From NCBI GenBank assembly GCA_037903355.1, contig JBAJFE010000006.1:1-64000 (forward strand): DNA of 64,000 nt, read 5' to 3'. Within the stretch, counting starts at the first letter, position 1, and each line of letters begins with the position of its first letter. A program made the translations under genes and the position numbers. This DNA is from Trichuris trichiura (Eukaryota; Nematoda; Enoplea; Trichinellida; Trichuridae). Below, piece after piece: positions 1 to 11,204 of the stretch. Below the pieces are notes generated by a model, which searched no databases, was not told the DNA's origin, and worked only from the letters and a program-made list of their open reading frames with translations.

Positions 1-365
1 TTCTACGCATACATTTTGTGTGATTGCGTGAATAAAACTTTCAACTGGCGCGTGTCTTTTCTATCGCGGTTGCAATCCAACATTTCATAAGGTTTATGGT
101 TCCGTGTTTAGGATCCATACCAACGGATGCAAGAAGACAATTCGAGGACCGAAAAGAAACGAGAAGAAACGAACAGGGACAACAAGAGGAGCAAGAAAAG
201 AAAGAGAAAAATGGAAAAGTTCAGGATCAACGTGTAAGTATGCAGTAGGCAGGGCGAGGGTAGGCACTATAGGTTCCAGCATGCATACGGGGTTCACATC
301 CAATAGGGAATAGTGGGTTTAGATATTGGTTTCCGGAGGGGAGGGCGGGTGAGATACATTCTACT
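1..365. other. No gene recognised
   Basis: Left edge of the window. Purine-rich sequence around 120-230 gives short open frames on both strands, but none has a recognisable domain or supporting splice context. I see no RNA gene or mobile-element end here. Confidence 0.5.
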
Positions 366-397
366 TGAGAATAAGGTGCATGGAAAGGATAGCTGCC

Positions 398-441
398 CCC
401 CCGCCCCCCCCAAAAAAAAAAAAAAGGGGGGTGGCGGGGGT
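398..441. repeat. C-tract / A-tract / G-tract hairpin
   Basis: A run of C residues broken by one G is followed by about 14 A and then a G-rich run broken by T and C. The C and G tracts can pair around the A loop, and the G tract has several runs of at least four G, so it may also form a quadruplex. It is a plausible replication or assembly slippage site. Confidence 0.6.
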
Positions 442-483
442 GAGGCGCTATCCGTTGAGATTAGTAAACAACGACAATATTGC

Positions 484-720
484 ATCATCTGCATGTCACA
501 TGTCACGCTTGTCATTTGTCACATGTGCCGCATGTCACATGTGACAGTCGCATGTCGTGTGTCGTCTGTCGCATGTCGTGTGTCGTCTGTCGCATGTCGT
601 GTGTCGTGAGTCGCATGTCGTGTGTCGTGAGTCGCATGTAGTATGTCGTGAGTAGCATGTAGTATGTCGTGAGCAGCATGTCGAGTGCCGTCTGACGCAT
701 GTCGACTGCCGTGCGTCCCC
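484..720. repeat. 21-bp tandem repeat (GTCGCATGTCGTGTGTCGTCT type)
   Basis: About eight diverging copies of a 21-bp unit cover roughly 550-720. A looser series of CACATGTCAC-like words precedes it (484-550). Because 21 is divisible by three, all frames stay open through it, which explains the overlapping minus-strand ORFs here, the longest being 223 codons with Cys/His/Thr heptads. I treat these as repeat by-products, not genes. Confidence 0.85.
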
Positions 721-1345
721 AGTGTGAGAAGTAGGAACAGTGGACCTGGAAAGCGGACAATAGTCAATGGGCGCTGGACAGTGGACACTGAACTGAGTGC
801 AAAGATCGCGGCGACGAGCCCCCCATGTAGAAAACAAGGTAGTGGAAATAAGTAGCGGGATGTGGTAGGAATTGCTGTCCTGTTCCGGTCTGTGTGCGCG
901 AAAATGACCCTGGAGCTGAACAGCGTAGGGTCTTGAAGGGTGACAGCTTCTTGACGGGAAAATAGGTAAGGCAGTAAGTGAGTATGCGCGGGAGAGATTT
1001 GAGCTTGTGGTATCCATCAGTTTTCCCTTCTGAGCTCCCGCTGACCTTCCCATTTGTCGGGTCGGAGAGACAATAATAGTGGGTTTGAGATTGAGAATAC
1101 TTGTGTTGTCGTATCGAACTATTATACCGTTGTCGTATTTTCGTTTGCTCCCTTCCGAATTGATTTCCCTCAAAAGTTTCGCTTTTCCCTTTGTTCGAAA
1201 GTGCAATTTGTTACAAATAAAAAATTTGAATTGTTCTATAAAAGTGTGATCTCTCAGCCGGTTGCATATCCGGAAAAAGAGTAAAGGTTGACGGCAAAAT
1301 GCACTTACAGCCGGAAAAACCTTGAGCTCTTTACGTTTGATTGTA

Positions 1346-2780
1346 ATGGAAATGAAATTTAATAGTCGCTTTCAGGTGAACAGCAACCGACATTTTGGAG
1401 ACGTTGGCCTGTTTAGCAATTGTTGTAGACAAGGTAAGTTGAATTTAAAAAATTTCATTTGCAGGTGAAGTGTTTGTTGCTCGCGCAAACACCAGAATCA
1501 CTAAATGGATAGCGAAAAGAAGTCAAAAAGAAACGAATAGGTATGAACGATAAATTTGAAACGTTACTGTTTCAGTTTAGCATTATGAAACGAAAGAATG
1601 GTCACAACATGTTAAAAAGAAATTGCTTCCTCCTAAATGGATTTGGTAAGAAACGTTCATATTGTGTAGTAAGTGTATTTCAGGATTGGAAACAAATGCA
1701 AATGGAAAAATGAAGCTCTAAAAGAGGTAAGAAAGAAAAAGCTTTTCGTTTTGAGTAAACTAAAAGTAAACTTTCAGATAATGTTGCCGGAGGGAACTGA
1801 ACTGAACATTTGTAAACAATGAAAACAGGACAAATTCGCTGTTCAAACAGAAAGGAAAAGTAATAGAGCCAAAGAGGTCTGTTAGTTTGCATCGAAGAAT
1901 CTACTCGGATGGAATGTAAACAGGAAAATCAGGTCAAATCGTACATTGACCGGGCTAAAGTAAGCGTTTTGCCTTATCTTTGTTACATCAGAGGTCAGAT
2001 AACGGCCGTTAGTAGCTGCTGCTGATTTGCATAATGTTAGGTCGTCTTGAAACTGTGACTAATAATATCATATGGAGAATGGTATATCATTGGTATAATG
2101 ATGATTGTCATAGTCCTTCTACATTGGTAAGTATATAAGTTAATTAGTTCTGTCATGGTGAATAAAAGTTGACAAACTGACGTTTTAGAGTAAGCGAACG
2201 GAAATTGGTGATGGCAAAGGAAGCGATGAGTAAAAAGCTGATGAAATCTGGCATGAATTCAAGGTGTTAGAATTCACCACAATGGACACAAAGAAATGAA
2301 TCAGTTGACGATGATTTGGTAAGTACCATTTGAAAAAGACCGATCGTTAGCTGAGACAAGCTTGGCATTTCTACTGGTCACATATATTGTGTGTGATAAA
2401 GGCATAGTCTGCGGTAAGCTGTCTTTTAAATTGTTACAAAAAAATAGCTTTTGTTGCACGGATAGATGATGAATTATTTTTAGGCGAAAACAACATTGCA
2501 GTTGTTGTAGTGTATTTCACCGTGATACTATTGCATTCTATGTTTTGCATGCTGAATTGGATAATGAAATAAAGAATTTTTGGGAGGTCCTTCGGGTAAA
2601 ATGCCAAAGTAAAACTGACCCAAAGCAGTGTGCATTGTTCTCGATGACTTGGCAAAGTTTTGTCCCGTTTTGAAGTAATAACCGCCCATCCATACGTTGG
2701 TAGGGCATCCAGTTTCAGCCGAAAGTCAGAACCTACAAGAAGAACTACACGACATTCTGTTCCATTGGTAAGAATTGATG
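1346..2780 (+). other. Possible spliced plus-strand transcription unit of unknown product
   Basis: The word GGTAAG occurs at about 1434, 1646, 1727, 2127, 2319, 2414 and 2768 on this strand. Several are followed after 31-62 nt by pyrimidine-rich AG acceptors: 1434-1464, 1541-1575 or 1580, 1646-1683, 1727-1777 and 2127-2188. Starting at the ATG at 1346, one frame stays open across the first three introns and ends near 1717. A second frame crosses 1646-1683 and 1727-1777 and stays open to about 1822. Neither product resembles a family I know, and a 31-nt intron is shorter than any in the confirmed genes of this window. It could be a decayed coding gene, a spliced non-coding RNA or a mobile-element remnant. 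Confidence 0.25.
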
Positions 2781-2789
2781 TTTGCATGC

Positions 2790-4140
2790 CGGGAGTGTTA
2801 ATAACATTGAATTCTCACACATGTATTAATTGCATGACAGTGATCTCATATATCTATTTGTGTGACATCCTCATGTATTACATCATGGCATGATATAGGT
2901 TTGAATGTGTCGCGTTGTGCTCGTATATAATTTCAAATGTATGGGATAGTATTGTTCTCATGTTTGACCATTGGATTCTGGTTATGGGCTTGTAGGTTTT
3001 CATCAGAGGAGGTACGGTGTAGAAGTTGCGAAGTTTACAATGGTTAAAATTGTCTGCAATGGTTAACAAATGGTGTTATATGTTCACAAAGACACAATCC
3101 ACAAATCGTTTGTCACGGACGCGATTACAAGGAAAGCAAAGTCGGAAAATGACCGCTCATTTGGCACAATCGGAGCAAAGGTGATGACAAAAAATATGTG
3201 AACTGTATGCAAACTCGGTTGGCCAATTGTGAGCAGCAGAGATTATTTTGAGAAAGGATAAAAAGTGCAAGGTGTGCCGAAAGAAGCAAATGGAAAAGTC
3301 ACGAATTGAAAAGTTAAAAAACGATCTAATGGGAATTGAAGAGCTCAGGCAAGATTATGCAATGCTAGCGGAAGAAAGCAGCAGCGACAAGCACAAGAAT
3401 GGAAGGAGTACTGTCACAAAGACAACAAAAACGTTTCAAGATCAACGACAAGCGCGACAGGGCAACATGCGACAGACTTGAAATGTACAGAGCTGTTGAA
3501 AAGAAAAGAAAGTTTAAAACCACAAGACATCCACAGCAATTTTGGCACCTTCTGTCATCCTCACACTGACCAATGGACCTATGGACCTTCATGAAACATA
3601 TTTCGCTCTGAAATGGGGATACTATACCGTACCTTCTCTGATGGAAATGGACCGCATGTTGCCTATTCTTAAAAAGTACAACACCTGAGAGTAGGAGTTG
3701 TACCACTTGCTTGTAACCCGTGGAGCCATACCGTTCCTCTGGTACCTATATACCTGCATGCGAAGTATGAATGTCGCTCCCATGGGTCTAAAATATCTAA
3801 TGGAGTCCTATAACGTACAGCGGTCTAGTAGTGGGTATGATTCCTAGATGTATGATTGGAATTGAAGCATACATGTTAGATTGGCATGGAGTGTATAACC
3901 CCTGTGCTGATGGATGTTCTGGCACTGGCATGTTGCCTTCACGTAGAGGGTACATCTCCTACGAGCGTAAATGTTCTTGCATGAAAGGACCGTGCTGACA
4001 GTATGATAATCCAGCGAGAAAATTGTCATCGCTAACATAGTCATTGCATGAAAAGGAGTCACTGTGCAAGTCCATAAAATCATCTCATGAGGATGTCACA
4101 CAAATAGTAGCATCCAACACATTGCATGCTGGAGATCACT
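2790..4140. other. No gene recognised; one basic 77-codon ORF
   Basis: A plus-strand open frame at 3248-3481 encodes a Lys/Arg/Glu-rich, probably helical 77-residue peptide with an early C-x2-C pair, but no known domain. The rest has no open frame or repeat I can support. Around 2690-2712 there is a diverged copy of the CATCCAT(C/A)CGTTGGTAGGGC word found in three mobile elements further right. Confidence 0.3.
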
Positions 4141-4144
4141 GAAA

Positions 4145-4705
4145 AGTGCATGTCGAAGTCATTACATCAAGGGGTACTCTCGAACCGCTTGTCAAAGTCA
4201 TCGCATGCGAGAGTGCCCCTGTACATCATGTCAAAATAATCGCATGCGGAGGGTACCCTCAAAACCGCATGTCAGAATCACAGCATGAGGGGATATCCTC
4301 AAAATTGCATGTCAAAATCATCGCATGCGGAGGGTATCCTCAAAATTGCATGTCAAAATCATCGCATGTGGGGGGTACCCTCAAAATTGCATGTCAAAAT
4401 CATCGCATGCGGAGGGTACCCTCAAAATTGCATGTCAAAGTCATCGCATGCGGGGGGTACCCTCAAAATTGCATGTCAAAATCACCGCATGCGGAGGGTA
4501 CCCTCAAAATTGCATCTCAAAATCATCGCATGGGGGAAATACTCTAATCTGCATGTCAAAATCACTGCATAAGGGGAGTACCCCCAAAAATGCATGTCAA
4601 AATCAATGCATGACGGGGTACTCCCAAAATTTGCATGTCAGAATGATCGCATGAGGGGATATGACTCATCCATCCATCTCAGAAATAACCGCATGAGAGG
4701 CTGTC
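4145..4705. repeat. ~41-bp minisatellite, about 13 copies
   Basis: Tandem units of about 41 bp share GCATGTCAAAATCATCGCAT followed by a GGGTACCCTC-like segment. Central copies are nearly identical and outer copies decay. Three plus-strand open frames of 95-133 codons simply read through the array and repeat the same peptide, so they are not proposed as genes. Each unit includes a small GGTACC palindrome. There are no unique spacers, so this is not a CRISPR array. Confidence 0.9.
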
Positions 4706-5380
4706 ACTCGAAATGTCACTCGAAACGTGGTAATGGGGAAGGAACCACGTGATCAAAAAAATCATACCAGGGGGAAGAAGGTTGCTCAAAAAAACCACTA
4801 AGTAAACAAAGACTTAAAAAACGCGCCGGATGCCGGCATAATACACTCGAATACAGGAGCGGATTCCCGATCCGTGCTAATACCAGGAATCGGATCCACC
4901 AATAGGACCGAAAGAACCTGGCCGAAGACAACCCCCCTCCCAGAAAATGAACCAGGAGAGAGAGAGACTGAGAATGAAAGACTGAGCGAAAAGAACTGAA
5001 CATGATGAGAGAAACAGCTCATCAGCTCAGAGGAGAGAAGACATGAGACGAGATGAGAGAATGATGATCACGAGACGCGATCAGCTGAGAGCGCGATCCA
5101 TAAGACGATTCCAGACCATGTCTTCGAACAGGAGACGATGCTGAAGATCGAAGTATGACAAAAAATTCGCGATGTGAAAAGATCACATCATAAAACAGAG
5201 AGATTCATACCCAAAACCAGGATATGATCTGCTCTGCCAGAGATGATGAAGGAATGAATTGAGTTGCTGAGAAAAATCTCAGCAATGATATGTGTTGAAG
5301 TTGAAGATCAGTCCATTTCTTGTCCACAGAAATGTCTTCGTCTTTGAAATGCGCTTACGAAACAGACGGACATCGGTCGA
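4706..5380. other. Purine-rich unique sequence, no gene recognised
   Basis: This stretch is rich in GAGA/GATGA words (about 4930-5160). Short minus-strand frames exist (4716-5003 and 4798-5022), but they are low-complexity Ser/Phe-rich peptides without family resemblance. Confidence 0.4.
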
Positions 5381-5399
5381 CTCTAAAAAATATATTGCC

Positions 5400-5862
5400 A
5401 GTTGACATCAGCACAAGACAGACAATACCAAACGAGCGAGTCTTCTCTGCCACAGGTATGACAATATTTGGTCGTTTGACATTTTGACGGATTGATCAGA
5501 CGGACAAATAGCGACGCAAAATATCGTGTTTCTTCAGCTGTTTTCTTTTTTCGACCTAAAATATTGCAAAAATCAACATAAGCAGAAAACGACAAATTTC
5601 TTACTTCAAAAAATAGTGCAATTGAACTGTCAAGCGTCTTTGACGTCACCAGAAGACAGACAATACTAAACGAGCGAGTCCTCTCTGCCACAGGTATGAC
5701 AATATTGACTGATTGATCAGACGGATGAACAGCGACCCAAAATTTCCAAGTTTTTTTCCAGCTGTTTTCTTTTTTCGTCCTGCAAATATTGCAAAAATCA
5801 ACATACGCATAAACGACAAATTTCTTACTTTAAAATCTGTCGAGCGTCTTTTCCTCGTCCTC
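5400..5862. repeat. Direct tandem duplication, ~245-bp unit, two copies
   Basis: The segment starting AGACAGACAATACCAAACGA at about 5405 recurs with mismatches and a small deletion from about 5653. Shared words include CTCTGCCACAGGTATGACAA, CAGCTGTTTTCTTTTTTCG and ATATTGCAAAAATCAACATA. The minus-strand ORF 5383-5691 spans the first copy and has no recognised domain. Confidence 0.85.
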
Positions 5863-6112
5863 CGTTTTCAAATTGTCGTCCCGTTTTGAGCGGTCGTCCT
5901 TTTCTCTTTTTTGGTCGATTAGACGATAGGCTGTCCGGAAAAGTTTTTCTCCTCGATCCTTTTCGCCAATTTCCAATGGTCCTCTCGGTTTGAAATTGTC
6001 GTCCCCTTTTGAGCTGTCGTCCTTTGCTTTTTCTCGTCCACTTCCTTGGTCGATTTTACGATTTTGACAGTTTTCTCTGCTCGATCCTTTTCACGAATTT
6101 CCAATGGTCATC
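5858..6112. repeat. Direct tandem duplication, ~130-bp unit, two copies
   Basis: Two adjacent copies share AAATTGTCGTCCC, GAGC(G/T)GTCGTCCTTT, GGTCGATTAGACGAT/GGTCGATTTTACGAT and TCGATCCTTTTC...AATTTCCAATGGTC. It abuts the 5.40-5.86 kb duplication, so the whole 5.4-6.1 kb stretch looks like a locally expanding region. Confidence 0.8.
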
Positions 6113-6948
6113 ATCGAATCTCTAAAAGTTGAAAAAAATGAAAGGTGTTTAAGACTAAAAGACTCACCAACTTTCATTCCAACATTGAACTGGTTTGTCC
6201 ATCATCTTTTGAAGAATTCTTCATTTCTGTCGATCATTTCCATATGGCACCGTCATCCTGTCGTCCTGTCCAGCGACTGGTCTTTTCCAAATGGATCCTC
6301 CAACCGGCAGCATTTACCACTGGAATGAACGAGCAGCGATCAGCAGTAGTCGCATAGGAGCAACTGCTCTGCAAGTCGGAACGAGCGAACACTGATTTTG
6401 AGCGTCTGGGTCTCGGCCACAATACTTTAGTGGTATGCAAATCACTGATTGACCTGATAAAAGGTCGTTTCAATAACCCACTTACTATTGACACATTGCT
6501 TGCAAGTATAGAATTTTATCGTTTCAGCGTATAAGAGGTTAAGCTACATCTTACAAGTGCAAACATTAGCACTGACTACTATACGATTAAAGCAAACAAA
6601 TGCTCAAACAATTTCTTCCCTCTGGCTGATATAATGAACTGATAACCTATTTCGTTGACCTTGAAGAACGATCGTATTTACTCTGATTGTATAAACATTG
6701 GGAGCAAAGAACGTTTTGAAATATGATTATTCCTTTAAAAAGATATGATTTTAACGAATTCCTAAATGCTTAGTCTGATAACGCTCACTTAAAACTTGCC
6801 TAATTTCTTCAGTAAGCGATAGGAAAAGGAAAAGAAGAATAAGTTTATCGAGAAAAAGAAAAAATAATACTCTTTTCCGTCAATTAGAATCTACGGTATT
6901 TCAAATTTACTCTAAAAAAGTGTGATGAACAGAGAGACTCACTGCAGT
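6113..6948. other. No gene recognised
   Basis: Short overlapping frames at 6104-6494 on both strands have no domain. The remainder is AT-rich with no clear repeat or RNA gene. It forms the left flank of the 7-kb repeat unit. Confidence 0.4.
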
Positions 6949-8439
6949 GCATACAGCATTTTACAACCTTAAAATCCATGGCAACTGACAAAAGAACTGA
7001 AAGAGGCTTTGTTCTTAAAAGAAATTTACTTTTTGATATTCCGTCTTTAATGGGGAACTAAATTACTGGTCTTCACGGATGTATTCGTTTTCATGTTGGA
7101 TATACGTCACTTATTATCCTTAGGAATTTGAATGACAAAGTTGCGGTAGATTTCGTGAACGGTCGGTTTCATGGGCAACTATCAATCGTCATTGAAAAAG
7201 AAAAATAAATTTAGGCTGCTTTTCCGGGCAAACTACATAACACATGAAAAACTTCCAAATAACTGCGTGCATTACTCCATTATTCTACTATTCAAAAAGA
7301 TACGACGTATTGTTTTCTCATCTTTTCTTACCAAGTAGAGCTTTCAGGGCGGATTGTTGCTCGCCATCAACGCTGATTCAAAGGACCTTCGACAGGGTGC
7401 GATAAACCTTAAATCTCAACTTAATAAGAAAATATTAGGAACAATAATTACATCTCTGAATATAGGTTGTGCTTTTACATGAACGTTATGCTCACAATAA
7501 AATAGAATCACGGTTTAAGAGTTTTTATCGTAAAGGATTTATATTCACAGCTATCCAATGTAGGTGGGAATTAACTGGTGAAAGTTTGTTGAAATGTCAA
7601 TTATTTTCCAGTTTCTGATTTGGCCATCGTTTAAACTCTGCTTAAAGCCGTTAAAGTTTGTATGTAGTGTGGTGTGCTCTGTGCTAGCACAAAATTGTCT
7701 TCGATAATTTTTCCTTCCTTCTTTCTCTTTCCCTTTGTTCGAATTTTTCTACCTTATTCCTTTCTTTCTTCTTTAATAGTCCTTCGTCGTTTCTTTTCTT
7801 CTTTCTCATGGCGCCTTCTATCCTTCCTTTCCGTCTTTTATATCATCCTGGTTTCTACGGCTTTCCTGTTCCATCGCTTTATTCTTGTCCGCTTGCCACT
7901 ATGAATTGTATTCATTTGCGTTTCTTTCATTATTCTTTTGTTCTTTTTTTACCTCAATTTTACTGTATTCTTAAAGTCTCGAGCAAACAGCACACTTGTT
8001 CGCTTTATCTGTTTGCTTCTCTACTCATACCTTTTATACACCGCCAGCTTCAAAATGTTTAAAGAGAGCTTAAAGGATGAGCACTTTTGAAACTGGAAAA
8101 CAATTCGCGATACCCACTTTTCTGAAAACATTTACTTTAAATCTAAAACTGAAAGAAATCTATCATTCTATTCTATAATTAATTCACGTCATACCGTTTA
8201 CGTGCGTTACTTTTCACGTTTAACTGCAAATACGTAAAAGTATCCCGACGATGACAAAATAACCTTTCAAGTCAGACTGACTCGCTTTCTTTTCACGCAA
8301 CTCTCACATTCAGCTGCAGTCAACATGCACCCCTTCTAATTAACCTAAACACACCTTTTTTCCAAATGAAACAAATTTACGCACAGCTAAAATATGACGT
8401 CTCATTTTGACGTGCCTTCTTTTGACGCAAAAGTGAAAA

Positions 8440-10990
8440 GACGTTCCGTGTCTGTTTGGCCCACCTTTTTGTGACGCGAAACGGTTTCACGCAGCCTCCG
8501 GTAGCTTTCTCGCAGACAAAAAACTTGTCCACGGTATCCGGAGGCCCCGTCACTATTTTTGAAATTAGTGGTACCTGCTTTTCCTTTACCTACTGTACCA
8601 TTAAACCAAAAACTAGCATTTTATCGTATTTCCAACTGTCCGTTGCTCGCACAAGCACTGAAAAATTGGACTGGCACTAACCGTAAGTATAGGGGCACTA
8701 TATTAGCTAGTAAAAAGTTCCTGCATGCGCCCCTCAGAATATACAAGTGCGGCTCCATTGGAGCACCACCATCAAGACAATTGGCAGATTCCAAAGCTCC
8801 ATAGCGGGACAGCACGGCCATCTGTTGGCTATACGCATTAAGGAATACGATTGTGCCCGCAACTTTCCATTTCGTTTCGGATGAAGCGATGGCGCAAAAA
8901 ACTGCTCCGTTCGCGCTCAGCCTTTCCTTATCCTTTTTCGCAGAAGAGTTTTGACGCGTCTGTAGCCGTCTCGAAAATAAAACCGTTCTCCTGCGAGCGT
9001 TTGAGGGCTAGTGACTATTTTTGAAAATACTACTCCTTTCTTATCGTTAACCTACTGTACGAAAAATGTAAAACCAGAATTTTTTCATATCGCCAGCATC
9101 CCGTAGCCCAAACGTTCTCGGAAAAATCCGAACTATGCTCTCTATAAGTATGGGCCTATGATACTCCCTACTTAAACTACTTCGTCCATGCGCACCCCGG
9201 CTATACAAGAGCGGTTTTGGTCAAACACCACCCCACCCACCGAAACCTATAGCTTCCAGAAGCCAGAATAACGCAGAAATACGCTTATGCCGGCTGCGTT
9301 AGATTTGGATTCAAATGAAGCCATCGCGCAAAAAAAAGCGGCTCATTATAGTTTTGCGTTTCCGTACCCATAACGGAGAACCGATACTGCGCTACTGAAG
9401 CGCTCTCGCGCACAAAACACTAGTCGGGCGCGCAGAGGAAGGCCTATGAGTATTTTTGAAAAAAGTGGTACGTGCTTTTAGTACATCTACTGTACGAAGA
9501 AAGTCATTTCTCCTATTTCCAGCCTCCCGTGGCTCGAAAAGTCCGAATGCTGCTCTCCATAAGTATAGGAACATAATACTCGCTACGTAAACTTGTTCGT
9601 CCATGCGCGGCCAGTGTATAGAAGAGCGTCTTTTGTCGATCACCGCGACAAACGAAACTAACCGCTTTCAAAGTCTCCATCCGACTCAGAGCATCCATTT
9701 AACAGCAAGAAGGATGCACCGAACACGCTTTTGAGCACTCCTTTCGATTTAGTTTCAAATGAAGCCATCGAGCAGAAGAACAGGCTCCCTATCAGTCCGC
9801 GTATCAAATCCCACTGCGCAAGAAAGCTACAGCGCTACTACAGCCCTCTAGCTCACAAAAAACTTTTTCTCCGCGCATGCGACGAATAATTAGGAATTTT
9901 AAAAATACTGGTACCTGCTTTTCGTTCATCTACTGTACGAAGAATGTAAAAAGACACGCTTTCATGCTTCTGGTCTCCCGTTGCACAAACAAGCTCAAAA
10001 AACAGGAATATGGCTCTGCGTAGGTATACGCGCATAATATTCAGCAGTTAAACTTCTTCATTACCGTGCTCCCAGGGCAAGGAAAAACAACTTCAGTCAA
10101 ACACCGCCATCAGGAAGTCTAGCAGCTTCTAAGACTCGTACGCGACTCAACACAGTTGTATAAAAGCTAGTGCGGTGCACGATTTGGTTTCCGTGGCCAC
10201 TTTCCATTTCTGCTCGAATGATGGGATCACGAGCGAAAACAGGGTGAGTTTCCCTCGGTGTTCCTGCTCCCACTTTGCAGGAGCATCATAGCGGTTCTAC
10301 GGTTTTTTCACGGACGAAAGACCTATCCGGCGCGCAGCGGACAGCCTGCGAGTATTGTTGAAAATATTGATACCTGCGTTTTGTTCACCTACTGTACCAA
10401 GAATGTAAAAAAGAACCATTTCTTGTTTTCGGCTGCGGATTGTCCAAAGGAACGACGAAAAATCTCAACATTGCTCTCCATAAGTATAGCGACATAATAT
10501 TCGCTAGCTAAAGTCCTTCCTCCATGCGCGCTGAATGTATAAAAGAGCGGCTTGCGTCGAACACCGCCAGGGGAACGAACAAACCTATAGCTTCCAAAGT
10601 TTCTACGCGACCCAAAGTAGCTATTTAAAAAAAGGAATGATGCAGGAATACTTTTCTGCCCGCTGCTCTCTGTTTGGTTTCAAATGAAACCATCGCGCAG
10701 GAAAACAACCTCGTTACCGGTCGGCACTTCCGTTCCCATTTGGCAGGACCATTACAGGTCCACTGTAGCCATCCCGCCGACAAACGATTTCTCCAACGCG
10801 CAGGGGACGGCCTGTGAGTATTTTTGAAACTATCGCCACCTGCTTTTCGTTCATCTACTGTACGAAAAATGTAAAAAGAGAAGTTTTTCATATTTTCGAA
10901 TTTCCGTTCATTACTTGACCTCTGAAAACTAGGAATATGGCTCCGCTTAACTGTAGGCGCATACTATTCGCCAGTTAAACTACGTCTTCT
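8440..10990. repeat. ~450-bp satellite-like sub-repeats, about six copies (in unit copy 1)
   Basis: A recurring block runs: TTTTTGAAAATACTGGTACC, then TGCTTTTCGTTCATCTACTG, then TACGAAGAATGTAAAAAG. A later part has CTCCATAAGTATAGG and CATAATATTCGC words, a CATGCGC word, TCAAACACCGCCA, CTATAGCTTCCAAAG and TTTCAAATGAAGCCATCGCGCA. Block starts lie near 8561, 9014, 9451, 9897, 10,350 and 10,815, a spacing of about 437-465 bp. Copies are clearly diverged from each other, more than the two 7-kb units are. Confidence 0.9.
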
Positions 10991-11204
10991 AGGTGCCTCC
11001 AAGCTTTAGAAGAGCAACTTTAGACGATCACGGCTATCAAGAGATATAATGGCGTCGAGGAGTCGTACAGGAACCAACACAGCTGTCTAAAATATAGAAC
11101 ATTTCAGGATTATGTTTCTGGCGCTAGTTTCCATATCGCATCGAAAGGGAAAGCGATCGCTCAGAAAAGCAGGCCGCTGTTGCTGAGCCTTTCGTTTCCC
11201 ATTC

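Noticed and set aside
535..1206. 223-codon minus-strand ORF with RHTTCD(S/R) heptads
   Set aside because: The heptads are just the 21-bp tandem repeat, which keeps every frame open; the non-repeat half has no domain or splice context.
2500..2690. Possible LTR-retrotransposon (Pao-type) fragment suggested by an ELDNEIKNFWEVLRV peptide
   Set aside because: One short motif only, followed by a stop; no reverse transcriptase, protease or LTR was seen.
4146..4654. Three overlapping ORFs of 95-133 codons
   Set aside because: They read through the 41-bp minisatellite in three frames with near-identical peptides; this is a repeat effect.
4145..4705. CRISPR-like repeat array
   Set aside because: Units are contiguous with no unique spacers, and the context is eukaryotic.
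7674..8062. Phe/Ser/Leu-rich ORFs in the T-rich stretch (also 14,600-14,995)
   Set aside because: Composition follows the pyrimidine-rich DNA; the reading frames are not preserved between the two repeat copies as a gene would require.
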